This document shows, in pieces, positions 10,482 through 20,764 of a stretch of 64,000 nucleotides of DNA (position 1 is the first letter of the stretch; the number at the start of each line of letters is the position of its first letter). The notes beneath the pieces are model-generated. The model was not told where the DNA came from, ran no database searches, and saw only the letters and a list, made by a program, of their open reading frames with translations. The position numbers and the translations under genes are program-made. The stretch lies in assembly GCF_002776525.5 (NCBI RefSeq), contig NC_045439.1:115041699-115105698 (forward strand), written 5' to 3'. The DNA comes from Piliocolobus tephrosceles (lineage: Eukaryota; Chordata; Mammalia; Primates; Cercopithecidae).

Positions 10482-10939
10482 TGTGAACCCCGGTATCTGA
10501 GACAGGCCTCAGTTAATTTAGAAAGTTTTTTTGCTAAGGATGAGGATGCACACTGGTGACACCGCCTCAGGAGGTCCTGACAACATGTTTCCAAGGTATC
10601 AGAGCACAGTTTGGTTTTATACATTTTAGGGAGACATGAGACATCAATCAACATATGTAAGATGAACATTGGTTCAGAGAAAGCATGGAGGGGGATTCCA
10701 GGTCATAGGTAGATAAGAGACAAATGGCTGCATTCTTTTGAGTTATCCAATTAGCCTCTCCAAAGGAGGCATTTATCTGATTAACCTCTCCAAAGGAGGC
10801 AATCAGATACACATTTATCTCAGTGAGCAGAGGGGTGACTTCGAACAGAATGGGAGGCAAGTTTGCCCTAAACAGTCACCAGCTTTACTTTTCACTTTAG
10901 CTTAGTGATTGTGGGGCCTCAAGACTTATTTTCCTTTCA
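10482..10939 (-). repeat. 3' LTR of the 10.5-14.8 kb provirus
   Basis: Pairs with 14375-14837. On the minus strand it begins TGAAAGG and ends GTTCACA. A TATA box (minus TATAAA) lies near 10617-10622. The poly(A) signal seen in the 5' LTR is degraded here, with a T-run in place of tttatt near 10527. It carries a local repeat, 'cctctccaaaggaggca', at about 10754-10770 and 10785-10801 that the other LTR has once, and lacks about 40 bp present in the other LTR near 14574-14620. Confidence 0.85.
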
Positions 10940-10953
10940 CATTTCCCCCTTCT
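10940..10953 (-). other. Polypurine tract
   Basis: Plus-strand 'catttcccccttct', i.e. a purine run on the minus strand, immediately before the 3' LTR: the expected place for plus-strand priming of a retrovirus. Confidence 0.7.
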
Positions 10954-11305
10954 CTGTTTAAAAATCTTTTGCAGAAAGCATTTTAGAAGAAAATGAGTCT
11001 CTGGTCTCAGGTTTCATCTGATTCCTAGACAGGTAGGTCCAGAGGTATTAAGAAACTCATTTTCAGCAGGTTGTGAAGTTTCATGTCCTATGAAGAGAAA
11101 ATAAGAGGAGGAGGAATAAAAAAAAAAAATAATAATAATCTGGAAAATCAATATAAGCCTCATTACTCTGAAGTCCATACATCAGCAGGCAGGTGTGAAA
11201 GTAGCTTATGTATGTAAATAGGTTGCTGTTATTTTCTTCTGAAGTTTAAGTTGTCTAGCTTCAGTTTGCAGAGTTTTAAAAAAACATAGCTTACTTTTCG
11301 TTTTG

Positions 11306-11430
11306 GATTTTTAATAGAAACGAGGTTTCACTATGTTGGCCAGGCTAGTCTTGAACCCCTGACCTCATGATCCACCCACCTCGGCCTCCCAAAGTGCTGG
11401 GATTACTGGCATGAACCACCATGTCCAGCC
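11306..11430 (-). mobile_element. Alu fragment (left-arm part)
   Basis: 'ttaatagaaacgaggtttca' to 'caccatgtccagcc'. Only the 5' 125 bp of the Alu are present, inside the provirus. Confidence 0.8.
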
Positions 11431-12137
11431 ATATTATTTAATTTAATGTAACTTTAGATTCTAAGTTATGACAAGTTTGTCTACAACTATTTATCCCATT
11501 GTATTTACCTAATTATTTTATTTTAATTACTTACCTAGATTACTTATGAAAACTGTGATAGTCATCATTTAAAGTTATGGAACTGCCACTGCAAAAATTG
11601 TAACTCAGAGAGTGAAAAAGATCTGACCTAATTGGCTTCATCTTGCTTCTAACCTCTAAGCTGTCTTTGTTGATTCCTGGGCATGGGCCAAACTAACTTT
11701 GGGAGGAACCTACTTTATAGTTTAGCTTCGAAACAATGACATTAACAGTCCTTTACCAAACAGATTTTAGAGCTCTTTTTCCTTAATGTACATATGCACA
11801 AAGACCATATTACTTCTATTTTACATAAACTCTGGCAAGTAGAGGTGCCATGAAACCTATGGATTACTTGAAAGGGAGCCATTCTCCTTGTTTTCTCCTT
11901 ATTCTTAGATTATTTGTTTCCTACTTATTTTCTTAAAAGGAGGAACTGAGCTGTAGCCTAAGGTTTTTGAGTGGTAGATTGATGTGTACTGTTTGTGGGC
12001 AGGACTCCATAGTGTGTCACCAGTGAGTGGTTTCCACCCTCTTATGTATCTCAGTTTCTCCAGAGTTCTATGACCTCTGAGAGGGCTCAAAACGCCGGGT
12101 GGTCAGCCCTCATCTGCATTTCCTGGACAAGCCTTTT
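11431..12137 (-). other. Proviral interior, non-coding
   Basis: No long frame on the minus strand. Sequence near 11630-11720 looks like internal DNA of MER4-group elements to me (weak). Otherwise unremarkable. Confidence 0.4.
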
Positions 12138-12443
12138 CCTTTTTTTTTTTTTTTTTCTTTTGGAAGCAGAGTCTTGCTCTGGCACCCACGCTGGAGTGCA
12201 GTGGCAAGATCTGGGCTCACTGCAACCTCCACCTCCCAGATTCAAGTGATTCTCCTGCCTCAGCCTCCTGAGTAGCTGGGATTACAGGCACCTGCCACCA
12301 CACCAAGCTCACTTTTATATTTTTAGTAGAGACAGGGTTTCACAATGTTGGCCAAATTGGTCTCAAACTCCTGACCTCAGGTGATCCACCTGCCTCGGCC
12401 TCCCAAGTGCTGGGATTACAGGTGTGAGCCACCACACCCAGCT
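12138..12443 (-). mobile_element. Alu, full length
   Basis: T16 'cttttggaagcagagtcttg' to 'gccaccacacccagctg', inside the provirus. Confidence 0.9.
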
Positions 12444-12778
12444 GCCTTTTTCAAAATTAATTTTTGTTGGGGATTTCTCTGTAGGGCTGCTGCACATCAT
12501 CTGGGGGGTCAATCCCCCAGACACTCCCATGAGCCCCCCGGTCACCCAGGGGCACCTGTTGTCTGGGAGGAGCAAAATGCCCTTTCTCTTTCAAACTGAG
12601 AAAACTCAGTTTTTCATTTACCTATGAAAATAACAGTTCAGTTCCTCATGCAAAGGTTCACAGACAAGCCAAATCGAAATTAGTTTTGGGATAGAGAAGA
12701 TCCTTTAGAATGCATCTCCAAACTAGAATTAGGGTCCTTAAACAATGACTTCCTAGGAGAAAAAAAAAAAAAAAAACA

Positions 12779-13076
12779 GACGGGCGTGGTGGCTCACGCC
12801 TGTAATCCCAGCACTTTGGGAAGCTGAGGCGGGAGGATCACCTGAGGTCAGGAGTTCAAGACCAGACTGACCAACATGGAGAAACCCTCTCTCTACTAAA
12901 AATACAAAATTAGCCGGGCATGGTGGCACATGCCTGTAATCCCAGCTTCTCCGGAGGCTGAGGCAGGAAATCGCTTGAATCTGGGAGGCGGAGGTTGCAG
13001 TGAGCTGAGATCACACCATTGTACTCCAGCCTGGGCAACAAGAACGAAACTGTCTCAAAACACAACAACAACAACA
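12779..13076 (+). mobile_element. Alu, full length
   Basis: 'acgggcgtggtggctcacg' to an (aac)n-type tail. An A18 run just upstream (12760-12777) precedes the element rather than being its tail. Confidence 0.9.
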
Positions 13077-13269
13077 GCCAAGGCCACTTCATATAAACTG
13101 TGCTCAGCCACCCCTACCTTTCTAGCTCTCGTCCACCATTTCACATGCCGGGCTCAAATCCTCTCACAGTACAAGGACATCTCTGGTTACCCGAAAAGCC
13201 AAAGAGGTCAGCTCATGTAATACAGAAAAGCAGAGCCTTAGACCTGAGAAGAATCTGCTCATGACTCTT

Positions 13270-13571
13270 TTTTTTTTTTTTTTTTTTGAGACGGAGTCTC
13301 GCTCTGTCGCCCAGGCTGGAGTGCAGTGGCCGGATCTCAGCTCACTGCAAGCTCCGCCTCCTGGGTTTACGCCATTCTCCTGCCTCAGCCTCCCGAGTAG
13401 CTGGGACTACAGGTGCCCGCCACCTTGCCCGGCTAGTTTTTCTGTATTTTTTTAGTAGAGACGGGGTTTCACTGTGTTAGCCAGGATGGTCTCAATCTCC
13501 TGACCTCGTGATCCGCCCGCCTCGGCCTCCCAAAGTGCTGGGATTACAGGCTTGAGCCACCGCGCCTGGCC
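13270..13571 (-). mobile_element. AluY, Old World monkey type
   Basis: Carries 'gcagtggccggatctcagc' and 'aggcttgagccaccgcgcc'. TSD tgcYcatgactctt is at 13256-13269 and 13572-13585. Confidence 0.93.
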
Positions 13572-13585
13572 TGCCCATGACTCTT

Positions 13586-14129
13586 GGAACGCCACAAGGA
13601 AAACAAAACACTCCAAAAGGGATGAGTGGTGACTTGTTCTGCATTCTTTAAAGGGGTTCAAGTTATTAGAAGCCTTCTCTAGATTTTCTGATACTGCAGA
13701 TGGCAAAAAGGGAAGAAGGTATAGGGCGGAAGAAAAGTAAATGAAAGAACATTTGTTTTTTTAAGGAGGAAGCAAACACAGAAACCAAACACATTTTTTT
13801 CCCTCTTTTGTAGCTGCAAGGAATTTTAGCCAAATTAGAGAAGCTTTGGAATTCCCTCTTGGATTTGACAAAGTCAGGTAGACTTGGTTACTGAGTGCTC
13901 TAATAGTAAGGAGAAATTAAGACCACCTGGTTGTTAAACTTTAGCCAAGACAATTCAGCTATTTACCTAGGGATGAGTCTCAGGCTGAAGACTACTCTCT
14001 ACCATCCTTGAAGTAGGAAAAACTTGGACTCCTCTTCCCTGCTGGGAGTAAGCTCAAACTTCATAAATGAGTTACCTGCCTTCCATCATAAGCAAGAAAT
14101 CTTGCATTCCCATTGGAAGCAAGTAAAAC

Positions 14130-14130
<1 letters not shown>
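13586..14130 (-). other. Proviral interior near the 5' end (leader/gag region)
   Basis: Lies between the AluY and the homopolymer tract on the 5' side of the provirus. No open frame of note on the minus strand; function lost. Confidence 0.4.
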
Positions 14131-14170
<40 letters not shown>

Positions 14171-14175
14171 GGGGG
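14131..14175. repeat. A32-G13 homopolymer pair
   Basis: Thirty-two A followed directly by thirteen G, with no Alu or other tail context on the plus strand. It sits in the proviral leader. The lengths are vulnerable to sequencing and assembly error. Confidence 0.85.
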
Positions 14176-14350
14176 TTGTGCAGCAAAGTAAACTTTAGAT
14201 CTCAACCAAATGTTGGGAGATCAAGGGTCCTCTGGAGGGTGTGCTCCCAAACCTCAGCAAATTGTCCTATTGGTTTGAGCCATAAGGTTAGATCATGCTG
14301 GTACCAAGCACTGATAGGAAATTCATCAAAGGTCAGGTGCACCTCCACTC

Positions 14351-14371
14351 AGAATCCCTTCGTGGTTACCA
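14351..14371 (-). other. Retroviral primer-binding site, tRNA-Arg type
   Basis: On the minus strand it reads TGG, then TAACCACGAAGGGATTC. It differs at about three positions from the complement of a mammalian tRNA-Arg 3' end (TGGCGACCACGAAGGGACTC). It starts three bases from the LTR end, where a primer site belongs. Confidence 0.72.
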
Positions 14372-14374
14372 AAA

Positions 14375-14837
14375 TGTGAACCGGGAATATGTGAGACCCG
14401 TCTCAGTTAATTTAGAAAGTTTATTTTGCCAAGGTTGAGGGCACATACCCATGACACAGCCTCAGGAGGTCATGACGACATGTGCCCAAGGTGGTCAGAA
14501 CACAGTTTGGTTTTATCGTTTTAGGGAGACATGAGACATCAATCAGCATATGTAAGATGAACATTGGTTCAGCCTGGAAAAGGGGACAACTCAAAGCAAA
14601 GGCGGGGCAACACGAAGCAGGGAGGGGGCTTCTAGGTCATAGGTAGATAAGAGAAAAACTTTGCATTCTTTTGCGTTTCTGATTGGCCTCTCCAAAGGGG
14701 GCAAGCAGATGTACATTTATCTCAGTGAGCAGGTGACTTTGAATAGAATGGGAGGCAGGTTTGCCCTAAGCAGTTCCCAGCTTGACTTTACCCTCTAACT
14801 TAGTGATTTTGAGGCCCCAATATTTATTTTCCTTTCA
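14375..14837 (-). repeat. 5' LTR of the 10.5-14.8 kb provirus
   Basis: Same family and orientation as 10482-10939. It retains the poly(A) signal (tttatt on plus near 14422) with the R/U5 side at low coordinates. Confidence 0.85.
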
Positions 14838-14937
14838 TAGCTATGAAAAAAAAAAAAAAAAAAAAAAAATCCAGACAATAGCAAGCATTGGGGAGGATGT
14901 AGAAAAATTACAACCTCTATACATTGCTGATTTTTTT

Positions 14938-15325
14938 TAACAGAGAAAATTTTATATATTGTGTAGAACACGATGTTTTGAAGTATATATACACTGTGAA
15001 ATAGTTAAATCTAGCTAATTAACAAATGCGTTACCTCACATAATTATCACTTTTGCGGTGAGAACACTTATCATCCTCTCTAGATGCCTTTTTTCTTTCT
15101 TCAGAGAAGGTCTTGCTCTGTTGCCGAGGCTGTAGTGCACTGGTATGATCATAGCTCACTGCAGCTGCAACCTCCCTGGGCTGAAGCAATTCTTCCACCT
15201 CAGCCTGCTGAGTAGCAGGGACTACAGGTGTGCACCACGACATCTGCCCACTCTATTTGCATTTTTTAAAGTATACTATATTGTCATCAACTATAGTCAC
15301 CCTGCTGTATAATAGGTCACTAACT
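14938..15325 (+). mobile_element. L1 3' UTR fragment nested in the older L1
   Basis: Contains 'tgttttgaagtatatatac', 'ctagctaattaacaaatgcg' and 'aactatagtcaccctgctgt', typical of another part of L1M/L1P 3' ends. It replaces about 90 bp of the older L1 at this point and is itself split by an Alu monomer. Confidence 0.6.
15093..15250 (-). mobile_element. Alu monomer (FLAM/AluJ)
   Basis: 'agagaaggtcttgctctgtt' to 'gcaccacgacatctgcccac'. Only one arm present. Confidence 0.75.
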
Positions 15326-15566
15326 GGTAAGAAATTAAACATAATTATGACATGATCCAGCAATTCTACTCCTAGGTATGAAAAAATTGAAATGTTCACA
15401 CACAAACTTGTACATGAACATTTATAGCAGCATTATTCATAATAGCCAAAAAGTGGAAACAACCCAAGTGTCCATCAACTGATGAGTGTATTAACAAAAT
15501 GTGTTATATCCAAACAGTGGAATATTACTCAGCCATAAAAAGGAATGAAGCACTGATACATGCTAC

Positions 15567-16525
15567 TGATGCAGGATTTTTCTTGGCCCCTTTGCCAGGT
15601 TTGAAGCAGGGGACATCCTGTCTGCTTGGCCCACTGGGCCATGTCTGGCTTGCACTCCAGCCCATGGCTCCTGCTGCTGCTACTGTGACTACATGCTCAG
15701 TCCCTGGCAGGAGGGCATGTGTGAGTGAGCAAGTATGGGATCTGACCAGCCACTTCAAACTTCAGCACAGGGGTCGGCTCCATGCAGGGCTTGCAGCTGG
15801 ACGAAGTGTGTCCTGCCACATCCCAAGGGGATGCAGTGGTGCCCAGGCAGGGGTGCCCAGAACCCTGAAGCCCCAGCAGGGGTGTTACAGTGTGCTAATT
15901 AGCTCTTTTAGTCCCACCATCTGCAGCCTGATGGATGGCAGTATGTTAACAGCTCAGACAGGCCCTTGCCCAGCTCTGGCCCTTGGCTCCAGGGCTGGCT
16001 TGGCCCTGCCATTGCTTCCTGTGGCGTTGGGAGGCTGCCCTCTGCTGGTGGAGGGAAGAGGGCCACAATGATTATAGCCTTCTGAGTACCTGCGCTTGGT
16101 GGGTCCTGAATTCTTGTTCCACATCCAAGAAGAATGAGGTCATGCTGACAATTGAAGAGTGATGAGGGTGGAGAATTTTATTGAGCAACAAAACAGCTCT
16201 CAGCAGAGAGGGGACAGGAAGGTTGGATTGTCTCCCCAGTGTGGCTGAATCTGGGGGTTTTTATAGGCACAGTATGGGGAAGGGGAGGGCTATAGGTAGT
16301 ATTGGAAAAGGTAACATTTGATTGGTTAAAAAGCATTATTCAGAAAGAACCAATCAGGAAAGGGTGGGCAAACAGGAACAGAAGTTCTCACTCAGGGTCG
16401 CAGGTTTCATCTGGAACCGGCAGTCCAATCTTTTAGCCTTCAGACTATGTTTGACTTGAAGGTGGGGTTTCACTGAGGACCCGCCCCTAACTGCCTAGGC
16501 ATTTGCCTGCCTCCTACTGCTATCA
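15567..16525 (-). mobile_element. Solo ERV1-type LTR with long U5
   Basis: A 959-bp LTR with TG...CA ends and a perfect 4-bp TSD, ctac (15563-15566 and 16526-16529). L1 sequence resumes 'agtgtagatgaaccttgaaa' beyond it. On the minus strand a TATA box (16265-16260) precedes a poly(A) signal (16182-16177); U5 is then about 610 bp. U5 resembles that of the LTR at 2792-3655, so the two are relatives. A long open frame at 15499-16071 is a chance run through L1 and this LTR. Confidence 0.83.
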
Positions 16526-16737
16526 CTACAGTGTAGATGAACCTTGAAAACAGAAGAAGCCAAACAGAAAAGCCTTCTTACTATATGATTCTATTTACAT
16601 GAAATGTCTGTTTTTAGGAAAAGCCTGTGAGTACGCAAATCCATACAGAGAGGAAGTAGATTTGTGGTTGCTAGGGGTTGGAAAAGGGGGGCTTGGGAGG
16701 TGATTGCTAATGGATATGGGGAGTCAGACATAAATAG

Positions 16738-17085
16738 TTAAGATTAAATCATATTGGAGTAGAGTGGGCCCTTAATAGACTCTGACTCGAGTTCTTGTAA
16801 AAAAAGGAGCCCCCAATGTGAAGATACAGAAACACAACACAGAGAGAAGATAGCCGTATGAAGAAGAAGCAGAGATTGCAGTTATGTTGCCATAAGCAGA
16901 GGAATGTCTGGGGCTATCAGAAGCAAGGAAAGATCCTCCCTTAGAGGTTTGGGGAGGAGCATGGTCTTGCCAACACCTTGATTTTGGAATTTTAGCTTTC
17001 AGCACAGTGAGAGAATAAATTTCTGTTGCCTAAAGCAAGTTAGTTTGTGGTACTTGGTTATGGCAGCTGTGGGAAACTCATAGAG
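16738..17085 (+). mobile_element. MaLR LTR (MLT1-like)
   Basis: 'gattaaatcatattggagta', 'gagaataaatttctgttgcc' and 'tggtacttggttatggcagc' fit the 3' part of MLT1 LTRs, including the poly(A) signal. Its 5' end is unclear where it meets the L1. Confidence 0.72.
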
Positions 17086-17093
17086 ATTTATAT

Positions 17094-17097
<4 letters not shown>

Positions 17098-17129
<32 letters not shown>

Positions 17130-17397
17130 GACAGTCTTGCTTTGTCATCCAGGCTGGAGTACAGTGGTGCTATCTTGGCTCACTGCAACCTCTGCCTCCT
17201 GGGTTCAAGTGATACTCCTGCTCAGCCAATTGAGTAGCTGGGATTACAAGCATGTGCCACTATGCCTAGCTAATTTTTGTAAAGACGGGGTCTCACCATG
17301 TTGGCAGGCTTGTCCCGAACTCCCGACCTTAAGTGATCCATCCACCTTGGCCTTCAAAAGTGCTGGGATTACAGGCATAAGCCACCATGCCTGGCTT
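17098..17397 (-). mobile_element. Alu, full length
   Basis: T27 'agagacagtcttgctttgtc' to 'gccaccatgcctggct'. Small deletions in the right arm. Confidence 0.9.
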
Positions 17398-17700
17398 ATG
17401 TCTAAATTTTTGCAAAAGGAACCAGTTAATAATAAGTTAGGAGAGCAGGCTATACTTGGCACATAGTTGTCACTCAGAAAACGTGAACATGGTACACTTT
17501 GATGGAAGGAAAGGTAGTGGAAACGGTGGCTTGCTTAGGTAGATCAATTTTACTATTAGATTGTAAATCTTTATTGCTAAAACATCAGTCCTATCAGCAG
17601 ACTGACATCCTATCTTTTTAGTCATCTTAGTAATGCTATTCCAAATCCCAAAACACAAGAGATTTTGTGTTACTTTTTGTCTCTGCCTATTGACCATGGT
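17398..17700. other. Single-copy DNA
   Basis: No recognisable feature. Confidence 0.35.
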
Positions 17701-17704
17701 ATGG

Positions 17705-17852
17705 CGGTGCATTCCACTGTGCGATCTTAGGAGAGTCACCTTCTTATCTGGGGTTTCAATCTCCTCACCTACAAAATGCTTTTCCTACTTCATATTTGAA
17801 TAATGAGGATTAAATGAAATAGTGCATTTGAAAACACTTGGAATTCTAACTA
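17705..17852 (+). mobile_element. MIR
   Basis: Core-type signals 'tgcgatcttaggagagtcac', 'tctcctcacctacaaaatg' and 'gaggattaaatgaaatag' in MIR order. Confidence 0.72.
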
Positions 17853-17934
17853 GAGACTTACTCTTCCAATACTACGGATTGTGGTTATCTATCTAAATTA
17901 AGCTTTACACAGAAGTCTTAATTAAAATGACCTT

Positions 17935-18080
17935 AAGTCCCTGTTTACCAAACATTCCTGATTGTAAGAACCATCTGGAGATACTTATTATAAATTCCAG
18001 ACCCTTAGGGCTCACTCCAGAACTACTAAATCAGAATCTTCAGAGAAGAGGCATGAAACTCTTATTTTTAACAAGGGCCC
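17935..18080 (+). mobile_element. hAT-Charlie MITE, MER5-like
   Basis: 'aagaaccatctggagatact', 'ctaaatcagaatcttcagag' and 'aacaagggccccatgtgac' follow the MER5-type order. Heavily diverged. Confidence 0.5.
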
Positions 18081-18726
18081 CATGTGACTCTTATGATCTC
18101 AAAAATAGGGAGCTCTTCCCTGTCAATACCTGTTTAAATGTAGTGTGGGAGAAACATCTGAAAAGCTTGTCGAAAAAAAGAAGTGGCAGGAAATTAAAAA
18201 CAAGTGCCTGGAAGAAAAAATTAAATGCCAGAAAGTAATGAAGTGTTAAAACAAACAAACAATGGGGTTGTGTCAAGTGGACACCAGGGCCACTAGAAAG
18301 AGCACCCAAAAGGCCAAAACTGGAAAATGTGAATATTGGATTATAACTCAAAGTGTAAAATAAATGCCTGTAAGTCTCTCCTGATATAAATAAATAAATG
18401 AATAAATGATGGAAAATGGACAAATCTCTCATGCAGAATTCCAAATAATTTATGTAAATATTCTACTCTCAAAGAGTGAAACTGAACTCCCCACCCCTTA
18501 TGTATGGGTTGCATGTGGTGACTCCCTGTGAAAGAATACATATGGAAAGGGGAGAGGAAAAAGAATACTGTGGGGAAATGACAAAACTACCTCAGCGTAC
18601 ACTTGTCACGTGGTAAGAGTGGTACTTGGTGGTCTTTTTCCCAAAAACACATAACCCCAATCTAATCATGAGAAGAACATCAGACAAACCCAAGTTGAAG
18701 GGCATTCTATAAAAAATACCTGACCA
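18081..18726. other. Single-copy DNA
   Basis: No recognisable feature beyond a short (taaa)n-like stretch near 18385-18408. Confidence 0.35.
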
Positions 18727-19041
18727 GGCTTGGCGCAGTGGCTCACACCTGTAATCCCAGCACTTTGGGAAGCCGAGGCGGGCGCATCACCTGAGGTCGG
18801 GAGTTCAAGACCAGTCTGACCAACATGGAGAAACCCCGTCTCTACTAAAAAAAAAAAAAATACAAAATTAGCCAGGTTTGGTGGCACATGCCTGTAATCC
18901 CAGCTACTCGAGAGGCTGAGGCAGGAGAATAGCCTGAACCCAGGAGGTGGAGGTTGCAGTGAGCTGAGATCGCGCCTTTGCACTCCAGCTTGGGCAATAA
19001 GAGTGAAACTCCGTCTCAAAAACAAAAACAAAAACAAAAAT
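18727..19041 (+). mobile_element. Alu, full length
   Basis: 'ggcttggcgcagtggctcac' to a (caaaaa)n tail. Confidence 0.92.
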
Positions 19042-19088
19042 CCAGTACTTTTCAAAACTGTTAAGGTCATAAAAAACAAGGGAAGTCT

Positions 19089-19700
19089 GGGACCAGACAT
19101 GGTGGCTCATGCCTGTAATTCCAACACTTTGGGAGGCCAAGAAAGGAGGGTCACTTGAGGCCAGAAGTTCAAGACTAGCCTGGGCAATATAAGAAGATCT
19201 CACCTCTACAATCAAAAGATTCTCCTGGGCTGGTCTGGGTGGCTCATGCCTGTAATCCCAACACTTTGGGAGGCTGAGGCAGGCGGATCACTTGAAGTCA
19301 GAGTTCAAGACCAGCCTGGCCAACATGGCGAAACCCGGTCTCTACTAAAAATAAAACATTAGCCAGGCATGGTGGCAGGCACCTATAGTCCCAGCTACTC
19401 TGGAGGCTGAAGCAGGAGAATCTCTTGAACCTGGGAGGCAGAGGTTGCAGTGATCTGAGATCGCACCACTGCACTCCAGCCTGGGAGACAGAGCAAGACT
19501 CCATCACAAAAAAGAAAAAAAAAAAAAAAAAAAAGATTCTCCTGACATGGTGGCACACGCTTGTAGTCCCAGCTACTCCAGAGGCTGAGGTGAAAGGATT
19601 GCTTGGGCCCAGGAGTTCGAGGTTACAGTGAGCCGTGATTATATCACTGCACTTCAGACTGGGCAACAGAAGGAGACCATGTTTCAAAAAACAATAACAA
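19089..19700 (+). mobile_element. Outer Alu, interrupted by a younger Alu
   Basis: Outer pieces 19089-19227 and 19545-19700. The left arm begins 'gaccagacatggtggctcat'. Confidence 0.87.
19228..19530 (+). mobile_element. Inner Alu
   Basis: TSD aaaagattctcctg at 19214-19227 and 19531-19544 lies within the outer Alu. Confidence 0.9.
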
Positions 19701-20040
19701 AAGACTTATGATAAAAACAAGGAAAGTCTAAAAAACTATCATAACCAAGAGAAGCCTAAGAAGGCATGATGACTAAATGTAGCATGGTATCCTAGATGGG
19801 ATCCTGGAACAGAAAAAGGAGATTAGGTAAGAACTAAGAAAATTTGAATAAAATACGAACTTTAGTTAACAAGAAAGCATCAATATTGGTTCAATAGTTG
19901 TGACAAATGTACCATATTAGTGTAAGATGTTAATAATGGGAAACTGGGTGTGTGTTATATGGAAACTCTGTACTATCTTCACAATTTTTCTGTAAATCTA
20001 AAACTATTCTAAATGTTAATGTTCACTAAAAACAAAAAGA

Positions 20041-20290
20041 AATTCTGAATCACGACACTAAGGTAGGGTCCAATAATTTGCATTTTCTTTTTCTAGAGAC
20101 GGAAGCTCACTATGTTGCCCAGGCTGGAGTGCAGTGGCTATTCAGAGGTGTGATCTGTGGTTGTGCACTAGAGCCTCGAACTTCTGAGCTCAAGCAATCT
20201 TCCTGCCTAGCTTCCTGAGTAGCACCAGCACCAGACCCAGCGAATAATTTACATTTCTAATCAGCACTTGTTTCTCAACTCCCTTCCTTC
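20041..20290 (+). mobile_element. Possible MER5-like MITE around an Alu monomer
   Basis: 'aggtagggtccaataatttg' joined to 'catttctaatcagcacttg' once the Alu monomer is ignored resembles a MER5-type core. Short and diverged. Confidence 0.4.
20086..20242 (-). mobile_element. Alu monomer
   Basis: 'tctttttctagagacggaag' to 'gcaccagacccagcg'. TSD aataatttRcattt is at 20072-20085 and 20243-20256, so this is a genuine monomeric insertion and not a truncated dimer. Confidence 0.8.
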
Positions 20291-20764
20291 TGATGGGTGG
20301 CCACAAGCCCATTCCAAAGTCAGCTCCCTACCTGGCCTTCAGTCTAAAGTAGAACAACTGTGAGGACACCTGACCCCAGAGTTCGCTGATTAACACTGTA
20401 ACACGTATTTGCAAAGTAGGTCATCTCAGCCTCTGTTCACCTGCGTTTTTAGGGATTAGTCATAGGAACAGGTAACCCTGTTTCAGATCACCAGCAGGAA
20501 AAGGCGTGGTAGAATAGGAAAGTAGATACCTGGTTTCCATTTGGGGAGTAACACCCATCTTAATGGGTGTCAAAACAGCTTAGTCACTTCTATTTTGTTT
20601 ATGCTGCTCCCTCTCCAAGTACCACTTCCTTGGGCTCCATCCCAGATAAAAGAAATCAAGTGCCAAAGCACTACTGCACAAAATGAGTTGCTGAAGACTT
20701 CCACGATAAATAAGGTTGTTCCTGAGCCCCCGTTTCCAATAGTCATTTCTCCAGTCTTTTTAAT
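20291..20764. other. Single-copy DNA
   Basis: No recognisable feature. Confidence 0.35.

Larger units (their letters stand above)
10482..14837 (-). mobile_element. ERV1 provirus with two LTRs, tRNA-Arg-type primer site
   Basis: A minus-strand provirus inserted in the L1. The 3' LTR is 10482-10939, the 5' LTR is 14375-14837, and the interior is 10940-14374. The flanks share gcta (10478-10481 and 14840-14843), next to L1 sequence on both sides. The primer-binding site is at 14351-14371 (minus) and resembles the complement of the 3' end of tRNA-Arg, as in the HERV-R group. A polypurine tract abuts the 3' LTR (10940-10953). The interior has five Alu or Alu-like blocks and no gag, pol or env frame I can recognise, so it is either internally deleted or a non-autonomous element. 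The family is not named with confidence. Confidence 0.82.
9450..16735 (+). mobile_element. Ancient L1 (L1M), ORF2 3' end and 3' UTR, dispersed
   Basis: Collinear L1 pieces are 9450-9825, 10304-10481, 14840-14937, about 15326-15566 and 16526-16735. Together they read as one old L1 from late ORF2 ('agacaactggatagccacat') through 'aggatggctat', 'gggaggatgtagaaaaatta', 'ccagcaattctactcctagg', 'ggaatattactcagccataa' to 'tagatttgtggttgctaggg'. The same stretch at 56245-58160 lacks these large insertions and serves as a guide. No coding capacity remains. The gaps are filled by Alus, a provirus and a solo LTR. Confidence 0.85.
19045..20035 (+). mobile_element. L1M 3' end split by an Alu nest
   Basis: Pieces 19045-19088 and 19715-20035 carry 'aagaaggcatgatgactaaa', 'gggatcctggaacagaaaaa' and 'ttttctgtaaatctaaaact', typical of L1MD/ME 3' UTRs. 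'aaaacaaggRaagtct' at both junctions is the TSD of the Alu insertion. Confidence 0.7.

Noticed and set aside
14113..14379. 88-codon frame beginning with a polylysine run
   Set aside because: Encoded by the A32-G13 tract and proviral leader.
15499..16071. 190-codon open frame on the plus strand
   Set aside because: It starts in L1 ORF2 remnant and runs into the antisense of the solo LTR; the junction is the ctac target site, so it is chance.
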